From Pseudomonas fluorescens (lineage in GTDB: Bacteria > Pseudomonadota > Gammaproteobacteria > Pseudomonadales > Pseudomonadaceae), in assembly GCF_002022275.1 (NCBI RefSeq), contig NZ_MSDF01000016.1:510764-574763 (forward strand): 64,000 nucleotides of DNA, given 5' to 3'. Made by a program: the position numbers and the translations under genes. Of this stretch, positions 30,746-39,600 are shown one piece after another. A model generated the notes under the pieces. That model was not told the origin of the DNA, ran no database searches, and saw only the letters and a list, made by a program, of their open reading frames with translations. The stretch's first letter is position 1. Every line of letters starts with the position of its first letter.

Positions 30746-31444
30746 TTAGATGGTTACCAGCCCGCGTACACCCTCGGTTTCCATATTTTCACCGCGGCCC
30801 TGCGCCACGATTTCCCCGCGCGACATCACCAGGTATTGGTCGGCCAATTCGGCGGCAAAGTCGTAGAATTGCTCCACCAGCAGAATCGCCATGTCGCCAC
30901 GCGCTGCAAGCTTCTTGATCACCGCGCCGATCTCCTTGATCACCGACGGCTGAATTCCTTCGGTGGGCTCATCGAGAATCAGCAGGCGCGGGCGGCTGGC
31001 CAGCGCGCGGCCAATCGCCAATTGTTGTTGCTGGCCGCCGGACAGGTCTCCACCGCGCCGATGTTTCATCTGCAGCAGCACCGGGAACAGTTCGTAGATG
31101 AAGGCGGGCACTTCCTTGGCTTCGGAGCCGGGGAAGCGTGAGAGCCCCATCAGCAGATTCTCTTCCACGGTCAGCCGCCCGAAAATCTCCCGGCCTTGTG
31201 GCACATAAGCGATTCCCGCATGCACACGCTGGTGCGGCTTGAACCCGGTGATGGCCTTGCCTTCCCAATTCACCGCGCCTTCTTTGGCCGGCAGCAGGCC
31301 CATCAGGCACTTGAGCAGGGTGGTCTTGCCCATGCCGTTACGGCCGAGCAGGCAAGTGACTTCGCCTACCTTCACGTCGAATGAAAGCCCGCGCAGGATG
31401 TGGCTACCGCCGTAGTACTGGTGCAGCTTGTCGACTTGCAGCAT
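30746..31444 (-). CDS. urtE: Urea ABC transporter ATP-binding subunit UrtE
   Basis: LivF-type ATPase of 232 residues. Walker A GRNGMGKTT, signature LSGGQQQQLAIGRAL, Walker B LLILDEPTEG and H-loop region are intact. Pairs with UrtD to energise urea import. The ATG at 31444 was chosen since GAGGAG lies nine bases upstream; the TTG six bases earlier is too close to that site. Confidence 0.95.
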   Translation of the reverse strand: MLQVDKLHQYYGGSHILRGLSFDVKVGEVTCLLGRNGMGKTTLLKCLMGLLPAKEGAVNWEGKAITGFKPHQRVHAGIAYVPQGREIFGRLTVEENLLMGLSRFPGSEAKEVPAFIYELFPVLLQMKHRRGGDLSGGQQQQLAIGRALASRPRLLILDEPTEGIQPSVIKEIGAVIKKLAARGDMAILLVEQFYDFAAELADQYLVMSRGEIVAQGRGENMETEGVRGLVTI

Positions 31445-31485
31445 GTTCAAATTCTCCTCAATTCCCTGATTGGAACCGGATCAAC

Positions 31486-31557
31486 TGTGGGAGCTGGCTT
31501 GCCTGCGATGACGGTGTATCTGATACACCGCCATCGCAGGCAAGCCAACTCCCACAT
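31486..31557. repeat. REP/REPIN-type inverted repeat pair between urtD and urtE
   Basis: Arms TGTGGGAGCTGGCTTGCCTG and CATCGCAGGCAAGCCAACTC with a central GTATCTGATAC palindrome, inside the urt operon. Confidence 0.88.
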
Positions 31558-31576
31558 AAAGCAGTCCTTGGCAGCG

Positions 31577-32398
31577 TTAGCGACCGAGGTACACCTCGAT
31601 CACCCGCTCGTTTTCCTGCACCTGCTCCAGCGACCCTTCGGCCAACACGCTGCCCTGGTGCAACACGGTCACGTGGTCGGCAATCGCGCCGACAAAGCCC
31701 ATGTCGTGCTCCACCACCATCAACGAATGCTTGCCCGCCAGGCGCTTGAACAGTTCGGCGGTGAATTCGGTTTCGGCGTCGGTCATGCCCGCCACCGGCT
31801 CATCCAGCAGCAACAGTTGCGGGTCTTGCATCAGCAGCATGCCGATCTCCAGAAACTGCTTCTGGCCATGGGACAATAGCCCCGCCGGACGCTGCACTGA
31901 GGCCGTCAGGCGGATGGTGTCGAGCACTTCGTCGATGCGGTCTTTCTGCTCGCCACTCAGGCGCGCACGCAAACTGGCCCAGACTGACTTGTCGGTCTTT
32001 TGCGCCAGCTCCAGGTTTTCAAACACGCTCAGGGCTTCAAACACCGTGGGTTTTTGAAACTTGCGCCCGATACCGGCCTGGGCGATCTGTACTTCGCTCA
32101 TGCCAGTTAAATCGATGTTTTCGCCAAACCAGGCGGTGCCGTGGCTGGGGCGGGTCTTGCCGGTGATCACGTCCATCAGCGTGGTCTTGCCCGCGCCGTT
32201 GGGGCCGATGATGCAGCGCAGTTCGCCGACGCCGATGTAGAGGTTCAAGTCGTTGAGCGCCTTGAAACCGTCGAAGCTGACGCTGATGTCTTCCAGGGTC
32301 AGGATGGTGCCGTGGCGGGTGTTCAGGCCTTTGCCGGCGGCTTGACCAATGCCGATGGCGTCCCGGCCGCTGCCTGCGTCGAAAATAGGTTCAAGCAT
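31577..32398 (-). CDS. urtD: Urea ABC transporter ATP-binding subunit UrtD
   Basis: LivG-type ATPase of about 273 residues. Walker A GPNGAGKTTLMDVITG, signature LSHGQKQFLEIGMLL, Walker B LLLLDEPVAGM and His switch VVEHDMGFV are visible. Two close ATGs are possible: 32398, which has GAGG six bases upstream, and 32410, which overlaps the urtC stop as ATGA; I prefer the first. Confidence 0.94.
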   Translation of the reverse strand: MLEPIFDAGSGRDAIGIGQAAGKGLNTRHGTILTLEDISVSFDGFKALNDLNLYIGVGELRCIIGPNGAGKTTLMDVITGKTRPSHGTAWFGENIDLTGMSEVQIAQAGIGRKFQKPTVFEALSVFENLELAQKTDKSVWASLRARLSGEQKDRIDEVLDTIRLTASVQRPAGLLSHGQKQFLEIGMLLMQDPQLLLLDEPVAGMTDAETEFTAELFKRLAGKHSLMVVEHDMGFVGAIADHVTVLHQGSVLAEGSLEQVQENERVIEVYLGR

Positions 32399-32406
32399 GA
32401 CGTTCC

Positions 32407-33474
32407 TCATTTCTTCAACAGGCCGATAACGCCCTTGGGCAGGTACAAGGTGACGATGATGAACAGCGCCCCGAGGAAGAACAGCCAGTATTCCGGGAAG
32501 GCCACGGTGAACCAGCTCTTCATACCGTTTACCACGCCTGCGCCCAACAACGGGCCGATCAGCGTGCCACGCCCGCCCAAGGCGACCCATACAGCGGCTT
32601 CGATCGAGTTGGTCGGCGACATCTCGCTGGGGTTGATGATGCCGACCTGCGGCACATACAGCGCACCCGCCAGGCCGCACAGCACCGCGCTCAACACCCA
32701 TACGAACAGCTTGAACCCGCGCGGGTCGTAGCCGCAGAACATCAGGCGGTTTTCCGCATCGCGCAGGGCCGTCAGCACCCGGCCGAACTTGCTCTGCGCC
32801 AGGCGCCAGCCGGTGTACAGGCTGGCGACCAGCAACACCACCGTGGCGAAAAACAACACCGCCCGCGTGCCCGGTTCAGTGATGCCAAAACCCAGGATGC
32901 TGCGGAAGTTAGTGAAGCCGTTATTGCCACCAAACCCGGTCTCATTGCGAAAGAACAGCAGCATTCCGGCAAAGGTCAGCGCCTGGGTCATGATCGAGAA
33001 ATACACGCCCTTGATCCGCGAACGGAAGGCAAAGAACCCGAACACCAACGCCAGCAAACCCGGGGCCAGCACCACCAGGCACATCGCCCAGAGGAAATGC
33101 TCGGTGCCGGTCCAGTACCACGGCAACTCGGTCCACGACAGGAAGGTCATGAACGCCGGCAGTTCGTCCCCGGACGCCTGGCGCATCAGGTACATGCCCA
33201 TCGCATAGCCGCCGAGGGCAAAGAACAATCCGTGGCCCAGCGACAACATGCCCGCGTAACCCCACACCAGGTCCAGCGCGAGGGCGACGATGGCGTAGCA
33301 CAGAATCTTGCCCACCAGCGTCAGGGTGTAGGCCGAGATATGGAAGGCGTTGTCCGGCGGCAACAAAGACAGCAACGGCAGCGCCAGCAGCACGAGCAGA
33401 ATCAGCGCGCCGACTGCAATCGTGACCTTGGGGCCGGCCTTCTGTGTGGCTGTAAGCATCAATGGCTGGTTCAT
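32407..33474 (-). CDS. urtC: Urea ABC transporter permease UrtC
   Basis: LivM-type inner-membrane permease of 355 residues with about nine or ten helices. Family landmarks are LDLVWGYAGMLSLGHGLFFALGGYAMGMYLM and the cytoplasmic coupling-helix region ALRDAENRLMFCGYDPRGFKL. Start overlaps the urtB stop by one base. It forms the channel with UrtB. Confidence 0.95.
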   Translation of the reverse strand: MNQPLMLTATQKAGPKVTIAVGALILLVLLALPLLSLLPPDNAFHISAYTLTLVGKILCYAIVALALDLVWGYAGMLSLGHGLFFALGGYAMGMYLMRQASGDELPAFMTFLSWTELPWYWTGTEHFLWAMCLVVLAPGLLALVFGFFAFRSRIKGVYFSIMTQALTFAGMLLFFRNETGFGGNNGFTNFRSILGFGITEPGTRAVLFFATVVLLVASLYTGWRLAQSKFGRVLTALRDAENRLMFCGYDPRGFKLFVWVLSAVLCGLAGALYVPQVGIINPSEMSPTNSIEAAVWVALGGRGTLIGPLLGAGVVNGMKSWFTVAFPEYWLFFLGALFIIVTLYLPKGVIGLLKK

Positions 33475-34976
33475 CAGTCGATCACCCGTCCTTTCAGTGC
33501 GAAGAGTCCTTGCGGGCGTTTCTGGATGAACAGAATGATCAGCGCAAGGATCAGGATCTTGCCGAGCACGGCGCCGATCTGCGGTTCAAGAATCTTGTTG
33601 GCGATGCCCAGCCCGAAGGCCGCCATGACGCTGCCGGCCAACTGGCCGACGCCGCCGAGCACCACCACCAGGAACGAGTCGATGATGTAGCTCTGGCCCA
33701 GGTCCGGGCCGACGTTGCCGATCTGGCTCAGCGCCACGCCGCCCAAGCCTGCGATGCCGGAGCCGAGGCCAAACGCGAGCATGTCCACACGCCCGGTCGG
33801 CACGCCGCAGCAGGCGGCCATGTTGCGGTTCTGGGTGACGGCGCGCACGTTGAGGCCCAGGCGTGTCTTGTTCAGCAGCAGCCAGGTCAGCACCACCACG
33901 CACAGGGCGAAGGCGATGATCACGATGCGGTTGTACGGCAGCACCAGGTTGGGCAGTACTTGAATGCCGCCGGACAGCCATTCGGGGTTGGACACTTCGA
34001 CGTTCTGCGCACCGAACACCAGGCGTACCAGCTGGATCAACATCAGGCTGATGCCCCAGGTGGCGAGCAGCGTTTCCAGCGGGCGGCCGTAGAGGTGACG
34101 AATCACCGTGCGTTCCAGCGCCATGCCGATGGTCGCGGTGACGAAAAACGCCACCGGCAGCGCGATCAGCGGGTAGAACTCGATGGCTGCGGGCACGTAG
34201 CGCTGCATCAGCATTTGCACCACGTAGGTGGAATAGGCGCCGAGCATCAGCATCTCGCCGTGGGCCATGTTGATCACGCCGAGCAGGCCGAAGGTGATCG
34301 CCAAACCGAGGGCGGCCAGCAGCAGGATTGAGCCCAGGGACATGCCGCTGAAGGCCTGGCCGAGGATCTCGCCGAACATCAATTTGCGTTTGACCTGGGC
34401 CAGGCTGGTTTCAGCGGCAGTGTGCACGGCGGCATCGGTTTCAACGCCGGGAGCGAGCAAGGCTTCAAGGCGCGTGCGGGCCAGTGGGTCGCCGGTGCCA
34501 CCCAGCAAGCGAACGGCGGCGAGGCGCACAACCGGGTCGGCGTCGACCAGTTGCAGGTTGGCCAGCGCAAGGCTGAGGGCGGTGTGTACGTCTTCGTTTG
34601 TTTCGGCGGCGACTTGTTGATCGAGGAATTTCAGCTGCGCAGGTTGTGCGCTTTTTTGCAGGGTTTGTGCCGCAGCCAAGCGCACCTTGGGGTCGGCGGC
34701 GAGTAATTGCTGGCTGGCTTGAACGTTGTCGATCAAGCCGCGCAGGCGGTTGTTCAGGCGTACGGTTTTGGTTTCACCGTTGACGGTGAGCTGGCCTTGT
34801 TGCAGGGCGTCCACCAACTCGATGCGCGCCGGGTCGGGTGTGGCGGCCCAGTTCTGGAGCAGTTTGGCTTGTTCGGTCGGGTTGGCGTTGAGGAAGTCTT
34901 CGGCGTCGCTGGCGTGTGCGCCAAAGGGCAGCAACAACAGGGCTGTGAGGATGAGGCGGTACAGGGCAGTGGGCAT
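33474..34976 (-). CDS. urtB: Urea ABC transporter permease UrtB
   Basis: LivH-type permease of 500 residues. As is usual for UrtB it carries a signal-like N terminus and a ~190-residue extra periplasmic helical domain before the membrane part, which starts near FSGMSLGSILLLAALGLAITFGLLGVINMAHGEMLMLGAY. The coupling motif VRAVTQNRNMAACCGV is present. Followed without gap by urtC. Confidence 0.95.
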   Translation of the reverse strand: MPTALYRLILTALLLLPFGAHASDAEDFLNANPTEQAKLLQNWAATPDPARIELVDALQQGQLTVNGETKTVRLNNRLRGLIDNVQASQQLLAADPKVRLAAAQTLQKSAQPAQLKFLDQQVAAETNEDVHTALSLALANLQLVDADPVVRLAAVRLLGGTGDPLARTRLEALLAPGVETDAAVHTAAETSLAQVKRKLMFGEILGQAFSGMSLGSILLLAALGLAITFGLLGVINMAHGEMLMLGAYSTYVVQMLMQRYVPAAIEFYPLIALPVAFFVTATIGMALERTVIRHLYGRPLETLLATWGISLMLIQLVRLVFGAQNVEVSNPEWLSGGIQVLPNLVLPYNRIVIIAFALCVVVLTWLLLNKTRLGLNVRAVTQNRNMAACCGVPTGRVDMLAFGLGSGIAGLGGVALSQIGNVGPDLGQSYIIDSFLVVVLGGVGQLAGSVMAAFGLGIANKILEPQIGAVLGKILILALIILFIQKRPQGLFALKGRVID

Positions 34977-35000
34977 ATTCTTGGGCCTTGCTCAAACTAA

Positions 35001-35080
35001 TGTGGGAGCTGGCTTGCCTGCGATTGCGGTGTATCAGATACACCGAGTCGTCTGCATCGCAGGCAAGCCAGCTCCCACAG
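35001..35080. repeat. REP/REPIN-type inverted repeat pair between urtA and urtB
   Basis: Arms TGTGGGAGCTGGCTTGCCTG and GCATCGCAGGCAAGCCAGCT around a GTATCAGATAC palindrome. It sits right after urtA, where a hairpin could protect the abundant binding-protein mRNA. Confidence 0.88.
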
Positions 35081-35117
35081 GGATTGTGTCGACACTCAAG
35101 TGCCGACACCCCTCGGA

Positions 35118-36383
35118 TCAGTTGCTCTTGACGGCGTAATCCGGCTTCTTGTCATTGCCCGGAATGTACGGGCTCCATGGCTGGGCGCGAATCGGCTCTT
35201 TGGTCTGCCACACCACCGAGAACTGACCATCGGCCTGGATCTCGCCGATCATCACCGGTTTGTGCAGGTGGTGGTTGGTCTTGTCCATGGTCAGGGTGAA
35301 GCCCGACGGCGCGGCAAAGGTCTGGCCGGCCATGGCTTCGCGCACTTTGTCGACGTCTGTGGACTTGGCTTTCTCCACCGCCTGCGCCCACATATGAATA
35401 CCCACGTAAGTGGCTTCCATCGGGTCGTTGGTCACGGCTTTGTCCGCGCCCGGCAGGTTGTGGGCCTTGGCATAGGCTTTCCAGTCGGCGACAAACTTCT
35501 TGTTCACCGGGTTCTCCACCGACTGGAAGTAGTTCCAGGCGGCGAGGTTGCCCACCAGCGGCTTGGTGTCGATGCCGCGCAGTTCTTCTTCACCCACGGA
35601 GAACGCCACTACCGGTACGTCGGTGGCTTTCAAACCCTGGTTGGCCAGTTCCTTGTAGAACGGCACGTTGGAGTCGCCATTCACGGTGGAGATCACCGCG
35701 GTTTTGCCGCCGGCCGAGAATTTTTTGATGTTGGCCACGATGGTCTGGTAATCGGCGTGGCCGAACGGGGTGTAGACCTCTTCGATGTCTTTATCCGCTA
35801 CGCCTTTGGAATGCAGGAACGAGCGCAGGATCTTGTTGGTGGTGCGCGGGTACACGTAGTCGGTGCCCAACAGGAAGAAACGCTTGGCACCGCCGCCGTC
35901 TTCGCTCATCAAGTATTCCACCGCCGGGATCGCCTGCTGGTTCGGCGCTGCACCGGTGTAGAACACGTTCGGCGACATCTCTTCACCTTCGTATTGCACC
36001 GGGTAGAACAGCAGGCCGTTGAGTTCTTCAAACACCGGCAATACCGATTTGCGCGACACCGACGTCCAGCAGCCGAACACCACGGCGACCTTGTCCTGGG
36101 TCAGCAGCTGGCGACCCTTTTCGGCGAACAGCGGCCAGTTCGACGCAGGGTCCACCACCACAGGTTCGAGCATCTTGCCGTTCACCCCGCCCTTGGCATT
36201 GATCTCGTCAATGGTCATCAGCGCCATGTCTTTGAGCGACGTTTCGGAGATGGCCATGGTCCCGGACAACGAGTGCAGGATGCCGACCTTGATGGTCTCG
36301 GCGGCCTGCACGGTCCAGGTCAGGCCCATGGCGGCAATGGATGCCGAAAGAGTGAAAGCCTTGATCAAGCTGCGACGCTTCAT
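35118..36383 (-). CDS. urtA: Urea ABC transporter substrate-binding protein UrtA
   Basis: Periplasmic urea-binding protein of 421 residues. A twin-Arg-like signal (MKRRSLIKAFTLSASIAAMG, cleavage near VQA/AE) precedes a type I periplasmic-binding fold: IKVGILHSLSGTMAISE, DPASNWPLFAEKGRQLL, GCWTSVSRKSVLPVFEE and the late AGQTFAAPSG segment are standard for UrtA. First gene of the operon; start chosen at MKRRSL and not the upstream ATG at 36440, which lies upstream of the predicted transcription start. Confidence 0.96.
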   Translation of the reverse strand: MKRRSLIKAFTLSASIAAMGLTWTVQAAETIKVGILHSLSGTMAISETSLKDMALMTIDEINAKGGVNGKMLEPVVVDPASNWPLFAEKGRQLLTQDKVAVVFGCWTSVSRKSVLPVFEELNGLLFYPVQYEGEEMSPNVFYTGAAPNQQAIPAVEYLMSEDGGGAKRFFLLGTDYVYPRTTNKILRSFLHSKGVADKDIEEVYTPFGHADYQTIVANIKKFSAGGKTAVISTVNGDSNVPFYKELANQGLKATDVPVVAFSVGEEELRGIDTKPLVGNLAAWNYFQSVENPVNKKFVADWKAYAKAHNLPGADKAVTNDPMEATYVGIHMWAQAVEKAKSTDVDKVREAMAGQTFAAPSGFTLTMDKTNHHLHKPVMIGEIQADGQFSVVWQTKEPIRAQPWSPYIPGNDKKPDYAVKSN

Positions 36384-36435
36384 GGTGCGATCTCCGAGAA
36401 CCCAAGTGTTGTTATTGGACAGATACCAAGGCTTT

Positions 36436-36451
36436 TGCAAAGGCTGTGCCT
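36436..36451 (-). promoter_or_regulatory. Sigma-54-type -24/-12 promoter for urtABCDE-ure
   Basis: The minus strand reads AGGCACAGCCTTTGCA. GG (36450-36449) and GC (36438-36437) are separated by exactly ten bases and the element matches TGGCAC-N5-TTGCA well. Transcription would begin near 36425, about 40 bases before urtA. Urea uptake in pseudomonads is typically nitrogen-regulated, so NtrC is the likely activator. Confidence 0.7.
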
Positions 36452-36646
36452 GCTTTGGAATAGGCCGTATTCAAGGGTGCTCGGATGGCGCTTTCAGTCG
36501 GCGGTGCACTGAATAGGCGCCGGATGGATAGGGTAGCAAGGGTAGGGCACTGTCTTGGTGCGAGGGCCTGACTAACTATGTAGCCCCCCCGGAATCAGCG
36601 GGTGTTCAGGATGGCTGTACATCCAATCTTGTTCCGAGGATTTATC

Positions 36647-39600
36647 ATGGACGACCAACCCATGCGCGAAAAACGCGCAACCCTTCCCCGTGGCCACGCC
36701 AAGCTGGGCACCCTCACCCCGGCGTTTTCCAGCGTCGATGAAGTCGCCCGCTACCTTCACGGGAGCGTGGGGAGCAATTTGCAAGTGGAGTACGGCAGCG
36801 TCATTCTGCGGCGTTCAGCGGATGGGCTTTACGTTGGCAGCGAACCGATTTCGGACCGGCCAACCGTGTTCAATTTTGATCTTTTGCTCGACAGTGACGC
36901 CGGCTACACCACCTACCTCGAACCAGAGGGTTACCAGATTGTTGCCAGTTGGCACACGCACCCCAACAGCACTGCGTGGGTTGCCCGCGAAAATCCTGCA
37001 TGGACGGCGCATCAAATCACGGCTTTCCAGGGGTTTTACTCAGAGCCGGACATCATGTTCAATCACCAGAACCGTTCAAAATTCAGGGAGGCTTACCTCT
37101 CCGGGCCAAACGGCACTCTGGTCAAATACCAATTTGATGAAACAGCAGCGGCGTTAGGCTTTGCTCATTGGATCATTACCAGAGGGAAGTTTGAATCGCC
37201 CCACGCCTTTGATGGGACGATTGAAGGGTTTTACAAAAAAGTCGCCTCGGTAGGGAGGTTGACGTTTTTAATCTCAAGCCCGTACTGGGGCGGCTCCTTG
37301 GGCCAGGTGCCGGCTGACTGGGTCCCCTACAAGCCATGGCCGGTTTTCGCGGACGCCCAGCGTGCGCTCGCGCATGCCTCGGTGCAGATCCAGCGCAAGC
37401 CCAACCTGCGTCAGCAAGCATTGATCCTGCAGTCCGATGCGCTGGCGGACTATGCCGCTCGTGACCCGGACCCCGTCGAAGGCTTGGCGGGCGTGCTGCC
37501 TCAGCTTCCTCTGGGCTATCACCTGCACGGGATTTACGTCCACGCACGGCCGCTGCCCGTCCAGTACCCCACGCTGGAAAGCTGGCTGTACAAAAACTTC
37601 ATTAGCCCGCTGGAGCTTGCACAGCACATCGCGCGGTTTCGCGGTTACAGCCAGGGGCCGCAATCCACGTTGGGCGCTTCGTTGTACATCCGCCTGCGGG
37701 ACGAAGCCGTCTTGCGCTATCGCTTCTCCGGCTCGGCGCTTGAATCCCAGTTGTTTGCTCAGGCACCCGATGGCCAGGTAATCGACAACGGTTGGCAAGC
37801 CGAGCTCCTCCAGGGTTCATTACTGACCCGCGACTTCGTCCGTAAAGTGGCCGCTGCCGGCGAGCTGAGCGTGGAAAAAACCAGCGCACTGTGGGATCGC
37901 AGTGGCATTGTCGATACGGATTGGACCCCTTTTTCGCGTTTCACCCTGCCGTCCTTGAGCATTACCTTTTTGTCAGCCGACGACGCCGCTCGCTTTATCC
38001 ACGGGGACATTAATGGACGTCGCGAGCAGGTACTCGGCGGGATGATTCTTCAACAACCCGACGGCCGCTTCGTGGCGACTCAGCCCGTGCCCACGGGGCC
38101 AAGGCCGTTTGCCTTCGACGGCCTCTACCCTGTGGATCGCCAGAACAACCCGATTATCCTGAATGCGGGTTATCGTCTGCATGCCCGCTACGGCACGCGC
38201 CTCGCGTTGTCGAAGACTGACCCGGCCTATGTTGCTCGTTTCAAGTGGACTCGCCAGGAAGCCGAGCTGAGCGGCCAGATGTTCCACCCGCAAGACGTAG
38301 CCGACCTGCTTGCTGCGGGCGTCACGGGCTACCTGTCGGGCTCGCAGGACAGCTTGATCGCGTGCAGTCCTGCTACCACGTCGTCGGAGTGGCGCAAGCA
38401 ATGGAAGGGCAATGCCGCCAGGGACGACAGCGCGATTGCCACACGCCTGGCCGACGCGACGATAAAACCTGCGGATGTAGTCAGGACCCTGGCCGAGTCG
38501 GGTACGCTGCGGGTGGTGATCGGCAATGCGCTGTGGGGGCCCGCCGATTTTGTTGAAGTGGACTGGGGGCCGTGGGTGCGCGTCCTGGAATTCCAGCGCC
38601 CGGCGACGGTGAGCCACGGGCCTGTCTTCAGGACCGCTGACGACGCTGCCAGCGATCTGTACCGACGCGACCCGCGGGACCACGTGCAATACTTTGCCAG
38701 CCGCTACTTTGCGTTCATCCTCAAACATCAAAGCCGGGAGGAATACGTTGCCAGTGAGCTGATTCCAGTCACCGGCAAATCTCCGCTGCTGTCCCTTGCC
38801 AGCCTCTATGGCACCCGACTGCCCGACGGTTTCGATTGTCACAGCCTGTACTACGCCAACCAATTTGTCGGGAATGGCTCGGCAGCCTGGTTAAAGCGGG
38901 TGTTTATCGAACCCGAGGACTTGAGCGAGGCCATTGCCCAGGCGCGTATCCAGACGATGCTGCCTCCCCGCGGCGCCCCGGTGTACATCGCCACACCGGA
39001 AGGTGCTTTGTTGCGCTACCAGTCGCCCTCTACCCAAGGGATTTTCGAGTCACGAAGTGAAGCGGACTCACTTGAAACGGTGCGCGCCAAGCTGAATATC
39101 GGCACCTTGCAACCCCTGCAGTTTGTGCGGCGGGTAGCGTCCTCCGGCCACTTGCAGGTGGTGCGGACCAGTCATTGTTGGGGCGTCTCCAGCGATGTGA
39201 CGGGACTGTGGGTGCCCTACGAAAACCTGCAACGGCGCCGTCTCAGCCCGGCGTTTCTTTCCATGGATGATGTTGCGCAGTACATCCGCCGTCGCGTCCT
39301 GCCGAACCTGGATCAGCCATACGGCGGTATTATCCTGCGTCGTGACGATGGCTGGTTTGTTGCTACTGAACCGGTGCGCGTGTCGGACGAGGTATTCGAT
39401 ATCAAAAGTATCTTCCCCGACGAGATGGTGACCCGTGGGCTGTACCCGCCGCGCACGGCGGTCGTTGCCAGCTATCACTCCAGACCGGCGACGCAATGGC
39501 CGTTTTTGCTCTCGCCAGCGCAGTCGGCGGTGTACGGCAACATGTTTTCCACACGGTTGCTGGCCCATTCACTGTCCGCTGCTCAAGCGCGTCACTACCA

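Noticed and set aside
35100..36512. 470-codon open frame opposite urtA
   Set aside because: Antisense of urtA with a His/Val-rich composition; starts and ends outside any plausible transcription unit.
36609..36624. GGATG-GCTGTA-CATCC hairpin upstream of the DUF4329 gene as a translation switch
   Set aside because: Only 5 bp, and it does not include the ribosome site or the ATG.
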